DNA of 64,000 bases from Paramecium tetraurelia (GCF_000165425.1 NW_001799067.1:130867-194866), one strand, 5' to 3'; positions 38,719 to 50,573 are shown, counted from the first letter of the stretch. Made by a program: numbers and translations. The notes: a model not told the origin generated them from the letters alone.

Positions 38719-38877
38719 ATGTGGTATTTTAGTTTAGGATTAGATAAACTAAAAGGATTACCCCAAAGTGAAGTTCCACAAACTCAATGGCCTAGAAGAT
38801 TTGCTTCACCGATTAATTTATTTATTGTATCCATAATCATTTATGGTCTTTTTAAAATCGCTTTCATGTTCATTTGA
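38719..38877 (+). CDS. Small single-pass membrane protein (52 aa)
   Basis: ATG 38719, TGA 38875-38877. A soluble first half (GLDKLKGLPQSEVPQTQWPR) precedes a hydrophobic helix (LFIVSIIIYGLFKIAFMF) that ends the protein. The layout, a short tail-anchored protein with a Pro/Gln segment, is similar to small mitochondrial or ER complex subunits, but I do not recognise it. Its G+C is well above the flanks, and it lies 49 bp after the previous gene on the same strand. Confidence 0.6.
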   Translation: MWYFSLGLDKLKGLPQSEVPQTQWPRRFASPINLFIVSIIIYGLFKIAFMFI

Positions 38878-38983
38878 TAAATATTGATATATCATTTATA
38901 ATTTAATTAGTTAATTATATATCCTATTTTTGTATATAAATTGTCCAGAAGACAGCAAATAATTGGAAATAAATAATAAACAA

Positions 38984-39445
38984 TCATCTTAAGGTCCTAT
39001 TGATATTCTGATGTAGTAGTTAGTTTTAATATTCCTTCAAGATCATAGTCATATGATCGATCATTTTCATAACGCACTGAAATTATTCTATCCTTTTCAT
39101 AATGTCTATAAATTCTTCCTCTGATAAAGGTCTGTTTTTGTATTACCTCTTTTTGTTAAGTTTTTTGGTCTTCTAAACTTTCTTTGAAGGGCAATTTTCT
39201 TATAAATTTAAATTTCCATTTTTTTCTTCTTTGTGAATATTAAATTCCCTAATTCCAATTTCATACATCTAATCATTTTCATTAGAATTACTATCTCCTT
39301 GAATAGAAGGTTCAGGGCTATAAATTCTCAATAGGGATTTGTGGAAATTTAATTTTGAAGCTTACTAATAACATCCGTCTTATATCTCTTCTCGATTTTC
39401 TAATTAATATGGTAAATTGTGATAAAGGTATCCGCTTATATCCAT
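38984..39445 (-). CDS. Hypothetical protein (153 aa)
   Basis: ATG 39445..39443, TGA 38986..38984, 154 codons, no intron. It starts MDISGYLYHNLPYQLENREE. The middle is polar and acidic (QGDSNSNENDQMYE), followed by a Lys-rich stretch (SKKVQKTKKLNKKR) and a helical end (PLSEEEFIDIMKRIEQF). No known domain. It converges on the small membrane protein at 38719-38877. Confidence 0.65.
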
Positions 39446-40159
39446 TTTAGAGTTTATTAAACGATATAATAATTAATTTAAGGATATTTAATTTAGGTTT
39501 GAGACAACTTTTAAAGTTCAAATTATGAAATCTTTTAATTCATCTTCTAAAAATATATTTTAGATATGCAAAATTAAAATATATTTCTGAAATTCAAAAT
39601 TAACGATTTGAAATAATGATATTCGAGACTTCATATTATTCAATTTATTGGAATAAATTTTATTTTTATGAATTCTTTCTGATTTAATGTTTATAAAACA
39701 TATAATCTAGTTATAAGATGACGTCATAATTTATATATATATTAATAATAAATAATTTTACCTAGATAAATGAGTTATTAAAAATTGAGAAATGCATGTC
39801 AAAGAAATAATTATTCATAATAAATGTAGAGTCGCAAAATAAATCTTTAGAAACATATTATTTCAAGAATGTTTTCTTAATGAATTAAATTTTTACTCTA
39901 ATGCCTCTAATTAATTAAAAAAAAAATTTATTTAGTAAATTCTGCTTAAATTTTTGTAAACCTTATATTAATTAATTGCACATATGAGTTTGAAAAAACT
40001 ATTCATTGATAAGTCAAAAAAAATTAATTGTTAAATTTTGATATATACATATATAATGCTTAAATTTTTGAGATTGGTACAAGTGGTAATTAAAGTAAAA
40101 GCTTTAAAAGATATAAATATCAATAGAAAGATATATTAAATGAATGAAAATGAATAAGA
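39446..40159. other. Intergenic, no gene seen
   Basis: About 710 bp, very AT-rich with poly-A/T and alternating AT runs. TGA codons break all frames and no protein-like segment was found. It contains the promoter of the gene at 38984-39445 and the 3' flank of the gene at 40160-40627; no motif recognised. Confidence 0.5.
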
Positions 40160-40627
40160 TCAATTTTCTTAATTTATCTGGATCTGGCATTAGCTTAAAA
40201 TCTATGATTTCATTTTGGATAGGATTCCTTCGAGATTGTCAATAAGATGTCTCATTTATTGACAATATTGAATTTATTTTGTAGCATTATCTCCTGAGAG
40301 GTTAACATAGGAAATAAAGTCACTAAGTACTCTGTTTAGAGAAGGTGGATTTTTATTTTTTTTAATTGAGGTTCTCTTATGAATTTTTTGAAGTCTCTTT
40401 TTGTAAGTAGTTTAATTAGTTTGAGAAGGTTAGTTGAATTGACTATAATCATCATCCATATTATCAGTATGATATTAGAGATGGATGAGTGAACGTTCGT
40501 CTTCATCATTGAACTTTTTAATTTAAGGATGTCCGAGCAGAAGAGGAGATGGGCAAATCATTTGATCAGAGTGTTCATCCCAAGTATTGTTGTTGAATTG
40601 CTCATCTTCAAAAAGGTTTGAGTACAT
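40160..40627 (-). CDS. Hypothetical protein (155 aa)
   Basis: ATG 40627..40625, TGA 40162..40160, 156 codons, no intron. It begins MYSNLFEDEQFNNNTWDEHS, is acidic in the first 70 residues, basic in the centre (YKKRLQKIHKRTSIKKNK) and ends with a helical stretch (CQQMRHLIDNLEGILSKMK). The charge layout and lack of hydrophobic segments suggest a soluble, perhaps partly disordered protein. It is divergent from the TTLL gene with 161 bp between starts. Confidence 0.65.
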
Positions 40628-40788
40628 ATGTTGTATTAATTATTAAAATATCTTTAATGGTAATTAGATTTTTAAATAGCAAAATATAATTCAATATCAA
40701 TATAACAACTAAAAACAATAAAAAGAACATTTGATTTTTCATTCGTTTTTGGTATTGTTTATAACTAATCATAAAATAATTAAATTTA

Positions 40789-42505
40789 ATGATAATTGCT
40801 TATATAATTAAAGGAATTTTGGCACCTTTGATCTTAGTGATCTTATATTCAAATTCAAAGGCGTTACAAAATTAGGAATAATAAGTAAGAAGCTTTTGGG
40901 AGAATATCTTTGGAGAGGTATATTAGATTAGAAAACAAACGTTTGTTAAGAATTCAGCCTTCAAGGCTGAATATAATGTAAATCAAATTGATAAGTGCTT
41001 AGCAATCTCGTTACAATGTGGCTGAATCTCCTGTGTATTGTAAAAAGAGTGACTCATACAAAATGGCTCATCCTGATATAGTATTGTAGGATTACTATGT
41101 GTGGAGAGATTATCCCCCTTCTAATTTACCAAAAAAGATAACATTAGATAGAACATTTGCCGTATTAGATAAAGTGAATCCGTCTAAGACTGCCTCATAC
41201 AAATATGAAAATTAAATGCCACTCTAACTTGGATTTATTTATACAACTGTTTCTACATTATTCAACAACTATGTTTGGGGGAAGGGATTAGGATGTGCAT
41301 TACAAAAATATAGTCATATACCAGGAAAGAGTTCTGTGGCAATGAAAAACTAATTAATTGACAATTTCATGAAATACGTACGAGATTTTGAAAAGAAGAA
41401 CATCACTAATCCAGAGTGTAAGAGGAATGCGTCATTCATACCTGAAACATATAGATTGAATGATGAGAATGATTGTAAGGCCTTCTTTGAAACATTCAAA
41501 ACAACCGATTATTAGAAGAGGTTCAAAAAGTATGGGCCCTAATACATCTTGAAAACTAATTAACATAGAGGAGAAGGAATTACAGTATTATTTCAAAATG
41601 AGACAAATGAATTGTTAGAGGAATATAACCACGGAAAAGAATGTGGTAATATCTCAAAATAAGTAATTGCTCAAAGATATATATCGAATCCATTCTTATA
41701 TAAAGGTCACAAGATTGAATTTAGAATATATTATACTATTATTTCAACTAAACCAGTCATTGCATATTCATATTCAAGGTAATTATTATCCTAAATCATC
41801 TAATAGAGCATTAATTAAAAGATGCGCAAAACCATTTAGTGTTCATTCCACTGAAAAGGGAGCACATGTTTGTAATACAGCAATTGTGAAAAACTTAGTG
41901 AAAACAGACAAGGATGATGATGAGATTGAAGATGAAGAATTCTTTATCGATTGGTATTTGGAGGGACTAGAAGATTTGTTAATTAAATAAGGAAGAGCAA
42001 AGAAAGGATGGCTCCAAGCTTATCTTTATCCCAAAATCCATAGATCTTTAATCCATATGACCAAAGCTACCTACCATTCATTTGCAAGAGACAGCACGTA
42101 CTCGATATTTCTCTATTTAGGTTTGGAGAATTCTTTGCAGTTGATTTTCTACTTGATGATAATCTAGATGTGTGGGTTTTGGAAGTCAATTATAACCCAT
42201 AAGTTCTTAGTGTTACTCCTGACAGAATAAAGAGAAATTATAAAATGTTAGAAGATCATTTCGAATTGCAATATGCTTATATCAAGAGCAAATTATATAG
42301 ATTACAGCAACTTGGTAATGCACTTTTGAAGAAGGATGCCAAATCCATTCTTAATCAATCTAAATAAGTTGAAGAATTGTTAAGAGATAAGTTGGAATCT
42401 CAGTTTGAACTTAGTAAAGATAACTTATATATTAAAATCATGGATGAAGGCTTACCAGGAACTTAAGCATACACCAATTTAATATCTAAAGAGTGTCTTA
42501 AATGA
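40789..42505 (+). CDS. Tubulin-tyrosine-ligase-like (TTLL) enzyme with N-terminal signal sequence
   Basis: 546 aa with introns of 25 nt (GTAAATCAA...TGCTTAG), 28 nt (GTAATTATT...TAATAG) and 23 nt (GTACTCGAT...ATTTAG). TTL-domain features: YILKTNQHRGEGITVLFQ (ATP-binding K), QRYISNPFLYKGHKIEFRIY, LDEDL-type FAVDFLLDDNLDVWVLEVN and NYNPQ near the end. The family adds tyrosine, glutamate or glycine to tubulin or other proteins using ATP. Unusually the protein begins MIIAYIIKGILAPLILVILY followed by SNSKA, a good signal peptide or signal anchor with a possible cleavage site. The first ATG is used; no in-frame upstream ATG was seen. Enzyme specificity cannot be assigned. Confidence 0.85.
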
Positions 42506-42840
42506 CTATATAATGTGTATAAATATAATATTATTTAAAAATCCTGAGTTCCTACTACTGAAATTTGATTAGAAAAACTATAAATCTTTTTAATCTTTTA
42601 ATTAAAGTTAAAAAACAAATTAAAGTGCATTTTAAAAAATTTATTTCTTAGTGAATCAGGTATGAATCATTTCCAATAATTATTTACTTGAATAATTTTA
42701 TGGATCACTAACAAGGTTTTCTTAAGTTAAGGGTTTTATTTTGAATTTTACCATAACAAACCTAATTAGATATATCGTAAAAGAACTTACAAACAGGTAG
42801 GTTGTGTATAGTATATACTCTTTCTAGAAAAACTTCGAAA
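42506..42840. other. Intergenic, no gene seen
   Basis: 335 bp of AT-rich sequence after the TTLL stop; no coding-like frame recognised. Confidence 0.5.
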
Positions 42841-42978
42841 ATGAATCCAAGTCTATCATTTAAAGAAATTAAATCAATTATCTCTGAAGATATAGCTCTC
42901 AACTCAAGCTGTGATTGCAGTGATGATGGAGGAAAGATTTAAAGAAATTATTTACGAAATATGATAACCATAGCTTGA
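42841..42978 (+). CDS. Short frame, perhaps a separate peptide or an unplaced first exon
   Basis: ATG 42841 to TGA 42976-42978, 45 residues. It begins MNPSLSFKEIKSIISEDIAL and continues NSSCDCSDDGG, which looks like a real N-terminus. No intron of normal size connects it to the gene starting at 43016, although a second frame just downstream (KLFTKYDNHSLIQNQDFYLD) also looks coding. It may be the start of a gene whose structure I could not resolve. Confidence 0.3.
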
Positions 42979-43015
42979 TATAAAATCAAGATTTTTATTT
43001 GGATAAATTTCCAAG

Positions 43016-43599
43016 ATGTTTAGACACTCGTCTATTATCTATCAAATCATTCTATATAAAATTATTCATATCATCTACCATATACATAATTATGACAGCA
43101 GTAAAGCAAAGATCAAATTTATGGCATTCAATCATCTTCTTTAAATGGTATATGTTAAAAGAGTTCTGTCTAAATTAGTGAATTCTAAACCAATAAAATA
43201 GTAATAATAAGTGTTTTAATCGTCACCTCAGACAACATCTGAGTTTAATTAGAAGGCACAGAACTTACAGCCTTATAAATCAAAAGATATACGAAATCCT
43301 TTGATAGGATAAAAATTGAAAACTGAATCCATTATTTAACACTAGTAGTAACAATCCCCTATGGATACAAAGAAGTCTTATTATCCAAGGTTTATAAAAT
43401 AAGCCAAATTTCTGTGACAGGAATTTTAAATTTGTCAGAGAGAATGGAAAAAAAACCTGTAAATAAACTAGCTGCTTTAGCAAGTAAATATAAATTTCCT
43501 GATAATCAAAAACTAAGAACATTGACTTAAAGAATTGAGTGTATTTATTCAAAAAAATCTGATTTGAAACTTAAAGAGAACGTTAAGAGACAAAATTGA
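43016..43599 (+). CDS. Hypothetical basic Gln-rich protein (178 aa)
   Basis: ATG 43016, TGA 43597-43599, with presumed introns of 25 nt (GTAACAATC...ACAAAG) and 22 nt (GTAAATAAA...CTTTAG) that together keep one frame. It starts MFRHSSIIYQIILYKIIHII, continues through KIKFMAFNHLLQMVYVKRVL, then a Gln/Ser/Pro low-complexity centre, then FCDRNFKFVRENGKKT and a basic end LKENVKRQN. No family recognised. All three frames are partly open here, so the intron choice is the weak point; total coding length divides by three. Confidence 0.5.
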
Positions 43600-43615
43600 T
43601 TTTTATTATTAAATT

Positions 43616-45741
43616 ATGAAAAAATAAAGAGTGTAGCAATAATCGAGATTTCCAATGACTGCAAGACCATTATAAAAATTTGATTTGGAAACAGAAGAAT
43701 AAATAGAATAGAGATTCAATGAATTCTTGAATGAAGCTCAAAATGAAACAATAAAATTAGTAACAGTTTAGAAGGGAAAATAAAGAAGATTGGCTCTTAA
43801 TCAAAACAAGAAGAGAACAATCAAGGAAAGTTAAATGGTTGAATAATCATCATATGATGGAGAGAATCAATCTCATGAGGATGAGATAATTGAATTAGAA
43901 ACCAAACCCTAAAAGAAAATTAGTCAAAAGCATGAGGAATTTTATAAATTTTTTGTGGATCGATACTTCCATAAATAAGAGGTGAAATAATCTGCTTCTA
44001 CTTAAACTTTAACAAACGATGTAAACTTTTTAGTTAACAGATATGGAGATGTATACTTAATAATGTAATTTAGTTTTTACAAAATTCACTAATGTCTAGT
44101 TTAATTATTGATACTCTAAAACACAAGTTCTAGAATCAAGTTCCTATGTATGATCATATTGGAACTGCATAAAAGATCTTGCAATCATTTAATGTATCAG
44201 CTGTTACTTTATGTAACATGAAAACTCCAGAAGAACGATAAACCTACTTACTTAATAGTTTTTAATAGAAATGTGATTCATTAATGAATGAATGGACTCT
44301 TAAAATAGCAAAGAAAGACAAACAATTATTATAGATCGATAAGTAATTTACTCTCACAAGAATGAAAAATCGCAAAGAACAAAATGATCTATTTAAATGG
44401 TTGACCTTAAAAAGTAAATATTAGGTTCTCTAAAAAAAGTTAAGAGAAATGCTTATGGAAAAAATTAATGAATATGAAAATCAAATTAAAATAGCAGAAG
44501 CCATTAGCTAAAATAAAAAGGTTAATTTAACAGGCATCGAGACTATTTAAACTTCGTAAATTGTAAAAAATAATAATTTCTATTCTCAAACCAATACAGA
44601 CATATTTTAATGGAATCCTTTACTTGAATCTAAATTTCAGAAGGAAAGATTGAAAGCTCAATATACATACAATTCAGCAATTAATTCGAGCAATTTCAAT
44701 CAAGTCGCTTTTATGTAGATATTTGATTAAGTAAAAATTGAAGATCCTGTTTATCTACAAAGAGAAGTAAAAATGTAAAAATATATGAATGGGGATTGGT
44801 TAACCCCATAAGAAATGAAATTTCTTGCAAATACTTCAGAACTACTGAATAAATGCGTAGATTAAAAGCAAGTCAAGAAAGTTGTAATGCATATCAAGGA
44901 AAGATAACTCTATGATTTAGAAAATTATTTAGCATAATAAATCATTTAGAATCATTAATCACTTAATTACTAAATTTAACAAGCTAGATCAATATGGTTA
45001 AAAGAACAAACGAAAATAAGAAAACAATAAATCAAGTCACATGATTAATAAATTTAAGAATAAATTAAGCATGCTAAAACACTAAAAGAGCACGACAAAA
45101 AAGTGAAGAAGCTTCAAAGAATTTGCAAAAAATTAGAAGAGAATATCTCAATCAAAGATTAAGTATATAGGAACTTCTTTGCTTTAATTTTTGTTAGGAA
45201 AGTAATCTAGAAGGTTGAGTATCTTAGATTCATTAAAATGGAAAAAAGTAATATGTTTGTTAAAGAAACATTGGCTGAATAAGAAAAACTGAGACTTCAT
45301 AAAGAAAGATTAAAATAACTATCAATACCATATAATTACGAAGAAGACAAACGTAGAAAGTATCATCCTTCATCTAAAGTTGGGTTTGTTCCTACTCAAG
45401 GTATGACAGCTGATGATTGGGAGAGTTTAGAGGGTCTTAAATTGGCAGAAAGACTTAAGATACTTAAGGAGAAAGAAAATTAATATCGATTAGGAGTATT
45501 ATCAATATAAAACAATAAAAAAGAGAACTTTATGAAATTTTATTCTTCTGGACCTAATAAAGCTTTTAGGTAAGATCCCATTTTTGATCCTCTTAATCCT
45601 AATGATCCTCCTAAGTTGACAGATAAAGAATTAAATTCAATCATTATGATTCAGAGGGCTATTCGGAAAAGAATAGCATTTAAAAAATTAAAGGAACTAT
45701 AAAGAGCTATTTTTTCAAAATAAACTTAGAATTTATCATGA
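43616..45741 (+). CDS. Coiled-coil protein with IQ calmodulin-binding motif
   Basis: 700 aa with one 23-nt intron (GTATACTTA...ATTTAG) near 44052. It begins MKKQRVQQQSRFPMTARPLQ and is largely helical, with heptad-rich Lys/Gln/Glu stretches (for example KIRKQQIKSHDQQIQEQIKH). A conserved-looking segment YLQREVKMQKYMNGDWLTPQ lies mid-protein. Near the C-terminus MIQRAIRKRIAFKKLKELQR is an IQ motif (IQ...RxxxR type), which binds calmodulin. It stops 12 codons after the IQ motif, but removing one T from the T6 run at 45710-45715 would extend the frame directly into the ankyrin gene downstream. It may therefore be the 5' part of one IQ-ankyrin gene. Confidence 0.75.
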
Positions 45742-45793
45742 AAAATTATTTAGACTGAATTCAGAAAAAGAGTTCTAATCCAATGTCAAGGAG

Positions 45794-46469
45794 ATGACTC
45801 TATAATTAATTTCTAAACCTCAAATTAGAATTAAGACTTCATCAAACAGAATTAAATCTGAAGTTTCTTTATCTAAATCAACGAGAAGTAAATTAAAAAC
45901 TGAAGAGACTGCTGAACCATCATCAATCGGATTTGGAAGATAAGGGAGGCTAGTTACAACTCAAAATTTATCAAAAGTGAAACAACTTCTTGTTAAACAT
46001 GAAAGACTTCTTAGATATTCCAAGTCCAATTAGCCTAATCATATTCTAAAGTCAGGATTCTATTATACATAAGATGATATAGATGTCATGGATCAAGATG
46101 GAAATACCGCATTATATTATGCTTCTATGTATGGAAACAATATACTAATTGATTTTATGCTAAAACATGGTGCTAATCCCAATGTATTATGCAGTGATGG
46201 AACCCCTATGCATATGGCAGTCAAATCGAATAAAATTGATGTAAATTTGATTTATACATAATTAGGTGATTTATTTATTATTAAATAATGGTGGAAGCTT
46301 AAATATTGTTAATCAATAGAACTGCACTCCTTTGGTTTATGCTACTGACAAAATATTAAAATAATTGGGCATGAAATCAAAAGGTGTTGTTTCTGTTTCC
46401 AAATAATTTACAGAGATTAAAAATGATGAAATTCTTTATTCTAAAGACTTTGCTCTTTAATGTGATTGA
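45794..46469 (+). CDS. Ankyrin-repeat protein (possibly the C-terminal part of the preceding IQ protein)
   Basis: 216 aa from ATG 45794 with one 25-nt intron (GTAAATTTG...TAATTAG). The N-terminal third is Ser/Lys/Thr-rich. Ankyrin repeats follow: DQDGNTALYYASMYGNNILI then LKHGANPNVLCSDGTPMHMA and LLLNNGGSLNIVNQQNCTPL. Two to three repeats are visible, used for protein binding. The frame is open upstream of the ATG to about 45655, where it reads a plausible helix (KLRIYHEKLFRLNSEKEF). This suggests that the chosen ATG may be internal and that the protein belongs with the preceding IQ frame. Confidence 0.7.
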
Positions 46470-46644
46470 TGATTTTATTTTATTCTTCAATTGTTTTTTT
46501 TTGACGCATTTTTAGGCTCAATAATATATTACTGAAATTTAATGCTTATCAAATATAAATTTATTTAAATAAATTTTATATGATTGGTAAAATAATGAAA
46601 AATAAACTAATAATTAAATCTTTATAAAAAAACTAAATAGTATT

Positions 46645-47076
46645 ATGGCAGACGTATTGCTCATTATTATTTCAAATAGCCTATCAAAATTGTAATGTGC
46701 ATTCTTTGTTGTCCATAGTGGTTCAGTTACTACTCTTTTTTGCATAATTGTGCTAGAACATGTGATATTACGTCAAAGAGTACTAGATTTACTCAACTTA
46801 TTTAGTCTTTAAAGGCATAGGAAGTACACTTTGGAAAGTATTATTCGTTCTGTTCATGGCATTTTGTGGATTCGAACTTGTAAATTGTGTGCTGTGCATA
46901 GTAGGATGTGTTCATTGCTTTGGAGCTCCCTTTTAGGTTTGAATTTAAATTATTTTTAACAGGCATATCAAGGAGGCAGCACTTGGGTAGATTCTTTTCA
47001 TAAAATGGTCCTGGAACCTAGTTGTGACTTCGAAGGGAAAATAAGTGACATTCTTGGGAAAATGTTTAAACATTGA
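46645..47076 (+). CDS. Small Cys-rich membrane protein (117 aa)
   Basis: ATG 46645, TGA 47074-47076, with three introns of 26 nt each (GTATTGCTC...AAATAG, GTACTAGAT...ATTTAG, GTTTGAATT...TAACAG). The start MADPIKIVMCILCCPQ resembles the beginning of PMP3/UPF0057-type proteins, but the rest does not clearly match. A second hydrophobic segment KVLFVLFMAFCGFELVNCVL continues into CIVGCVHCFGAPF, and a soluble tail of about 35 residues follows. Nine or more Cys in the hydrophobic parts suggest palmitoylation or disulphides. The three introns give a consistent frame and whole-codon length, which supports the model. Function unknown. Confidence 0.6.
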
Positions 47077-47325
47077 TTATGATTATTGCAAAAATGCATA
47101 ATTATCAAAATTTCCAATTTAATACATCTCATATTTATTTGATATTTAATATCAAAAATGAGTTTGAAAAAGACCTCAAAATGAAAAAATGAAGAATAAA
47201 ACAAATTGATTAAATTAAATCCAATATTAACTCAATAGTTTTAAGAATCACACATCTAAACTAAAGAAGTCTTAATAAGATTAAGTACAAGCAAATTGCT
47301 ATCTTTTAAATTTCAATATTATTAA

Positions 47326-47905
47326 ATGAGTTATTAAGAACAAAATATGATAAAATAAATAACACATTATAGTTAAGAGATAAAATAAACTAGCCATTAT
47401 TAAAATTTGATTTCCTATTACTTTATTGAAGGTATTTTAAATTATAAAACTTAGATATTTAAAATTAAAGATCCTATATAGTTGCTCTAATAAGCACATG
47501 TCAGAAAATTACTCTTCTAAAATAATGTCGAAAGATACCTCTGTTTGTTTAAGAGATGCATAAATTACTAATTTAAATTTAGGGATTTTTTAATCTTCCA
47601 CTAAGGTTTTGTGGTCGCTTATTATATTCGAATAAAATAGAAATAATATATCATGTTTCAAAGATATATCTTCTCTATTTAATATTATGATATATTAATT
47701 CATTCTTGGCAATTTTAGATTAATCCACAGGGAACATTGAATTACAATATAATGAAAAGAAAGTATTATTAAGATCAAAGTGGGGTTTCTTGTGGTCATT
47801 CCCAAAACAATCTTTATTTCATGAGATTAAACCTGAACCTGTTGCCAGTATATGCATTTAGATTTTATATAAATTTTAATTATTAAAAATTATATTGAAA
47901 AAGGG
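47326..47905 (+). CDS. Unresolved coding-like region (possible 5' exons of the next gene)
   Basis: One frame runs 191 codons from ATG 47326 (MSYQEQNMIKQITHYSQEIK) to TGA 47896-47898. However, two other frames contain better-looking protein: an ATG near 47506 giving MSENYSSKIMSKDTSVCLRD, and a segment around 47750 reading KKVLLRSKWGFLWSFPKQSL. No introns of normal size (20-35 nt) connect them; a 64-nt GT...TTTTAG stretch would, but is too long for this genome. A 32-nt GTAATTAAA...ATAAAG stretch could link the last segment to the next gene. I regard this as probable 5' exons of the 47906-50500 gene, with unknown structure. Confidence 0.35.
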
Positions 47906-50500
47906 ATGTAATTAAATGATGATCAATAAATTGATAAAGAAGATTAATTTAATAATAATTAGTTTATATCTATAAGATAAGTGTCTCTAAGATTGAATGT
48001 ATATAAGGTTCACAAATTAGATTTTAATTATCAGAAGAGAACAAAAGTAATTAATTAATTCATTAACAATGAATAAAATTATCAGATGACAGAATAATGC
48101 AACAAATATGAACAGCCTTAAAAAAATTAATATTAAAATTTTACAAAGGATCATAAGATAAATACTATTATGGGTTATAAATAAATTGAGGATGATGAAT
48201 CATTTTTAGGGAGGATTATGCAAGAAATTCTATGGCTAACAAAATTAGCTAATAATGAATCAAGCAAATAAGAAGGGCAGGATAAATATTAAGCTGTAAA
48301 AAATTTTTAATTTTAAGGCAACATCATGGATGAATGAGATGGCTCAAAAATCTGAAGAGATCAGCGATTTCTGTTAATAGATTTAAGAAGTCTATAAGGG
48401 CATAAATTAAATTTTAAAAAATTTTTCATAAAAATCAGATGAAGATAAAGCCAAAGAAAACTTTCAGCATGTCGTTTTATTGAATTAGAATGAGAATAAA
48501 TATTGTTGGAGATTTTTACATGTTAGCTCATTCGTTTAAAATTTATTATTCTAAGATTATAGCTAAAATAAGTTGAAAAGTTTACGCTCAATATATATAA
48601 ATTTTACAGGAGAAACCTACTAAAAACACATTGATTTTTGGAGTTTGAGTCATCATAAAAATAAAAAACTATCAAAATTTATTACATTATATCCCCTTAA
48701 CTATAACGGTAAAGAATAATATTCGATATCATATAGCTTCTGATTAATAATAAGAAAATGAATTCACAAATGAAAATCAAAACAAAGCTTAATATAACTC
48801 TTTTCAAACTATGATAAACGTTAAGAAAAATACAAATCAGTAAACAATCTTTCCTATTTTTTATAAGTCAATATTGTCATAATCATAGATTCAAATAATT
48901 TATTCTACTTTATTGTTACCAATAATTAATTCTTTTTAACCATAATTTATTTATTTAGATCTGTAGATTTCAAATAAGTTTTAAATTTAATTAGAAGGGG
49001 TTGAATATTTATTAAGATAACTTTAAAAAAAAGCAAACTTGATTGTGTATCCGTGTTACAAAGTTACAATAAATAATAAAGATGTTTTAGATACTGAATT
49101 ATAAAATTCCTATTTAAATGCAGTTTTATCAGGTATATCTGGATTTAAAATGATGAAAACAAAAACTTTAAATGATAATACTCCTTAAGAGAATTTTAAT
49201 TGGGCTAATTTAATGTACAAATCCTTTTATCAATCAGATGCATTTATGTAAAAACAAACTTAATTTTTAAAAACTTAAGCCATACTATATGATAGATTCA
49301 CGTAGTATTATGAGGTCTATCAATTTCCTATTAGATTAGAAAATGATCTTATGTCATGGATAATTCCATTTGACATTTACCTTTCATGTAAATAATTTAC
49401 AAACTATTATTGCTTTTACCATTTAAATTATGTTATTTTGTTTGATCAGAATACTAAATCAATTTTTTATTAGGAGATATCAACTATCCCTAAAAATATA
49501 ATCAATGGCCTAATCAAATAAAAATTGTAATTTATTTAAATAACATATTAGCCTTCATGCAAATGTACCAAAACATTTAATCGAACCAAGCATATTGATT
49601 ATTGGTAAATACTTAATTATTGTTTATGGCCATGAGAAATCACTTCATGAGTCTAAATTTTTTGATGGAATTCTAATATTTGATTTTGAGGAACTTGAAG
49701 AATTTAAAGAATACTAACGAGTGCCTGATGAAAATACAAAGGATCTTTTGGGATGTATTAGGAATAGAAGATGTCCTTAAATTTGTTAAAACAATGGATT
49801 TAAAATTGAGGAGCATTAATTATCATTCTTTCTTATAGGTGGTGAATTTATGAAGTAAATTGAATAATTAATTAGATCTGATAATAATAAGAACTATATT
49901 GAGGTAGTTAATGTTGACTTAAAGACCTAAAAATTCAAATCATATCCGATATAATTTAAGTTGGTACATTCTTAAGCGTCTTTAAAGCCCTGGCCCTATT
50001 AATTAGTTTTTGAGTATAGTTTTTAAAATGTCCATTTATATTTGATTCAAACTGGAAGTTATCTTTTAAAACGAAATAAATTTTAGTATCCCATAGACCC
50101 TATTTATCATAATTACTCATAGCTTCTAGTTTAATAAGATAATTAATATTCATTATACGATATAAGAGTTGTTAAGAAAAAAGATAAGGAATATTATTTA
50201 AAGATAGAATAGCTTTACAGTCCTTCTAGAAATTGGATACTTGAAATAAGCTAATGTTCATAATCTAAAATTGTTTGGAAGGCCTACTTAACAAGGTTAG
50301 TAAAACTGAAGAATCCTTCTAAGTGGGAAATCTTAAAAACATATAAACCATTGTTTTTGGATATAAATTGCAATACTTATTTTTAAATTTGTATAGAGCT
50401 AACAATTAATTTGATAATTCCTAATAACCATTTAGATTTTAAAAATTACACAGTTGAGTTGGATTATGAAATAATGTCTTTGTAAAAAATAAATGATTGA
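47906..50500 (+). CDS. Large hypothetical protein (~840 aa), 5' end uncertain
   Basis: The frame is consistent with introns of 22 nt (GTAAAAAAT...TTTAAG), 28 nt (GTAAAGAAT...ATATAG) and 25 nt (GTAATTTAT...TATTAG), stop TGA 50498-50500. ATG 47906 starts MQLNDDQQIDKEDQFNNNQF; ATGs at 48059 or 48170 are alternatives, and coding sequence may extend upstream. The N-terminal third is helical (SWMNEMAQKSEEISDF). The C-terminal half has beta-rich segments such as NYVILFDQNTKSIFYQEI, IEPSILIIGKYLIIVYGHEK and FLIGGEFMKQIEQLI, which vaguely recall kelch/beta-propeller blades but without clear repeat spacing. No family recognised; no membrane segments. Confidence 0.6.
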
Positions 50501-50573
50501 TGCTATTTTTATAAATATATTTATGAATATATAAGATAATAGAAGAATTTCTTATCATAAAAAAGAAGGATAG

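Noticed and set aside
42841-43599. One gene from 42841 to 43599
   Set aside because: No intron of normal size joins the first 45-residue frame to the downstream frame; kept as two entries.
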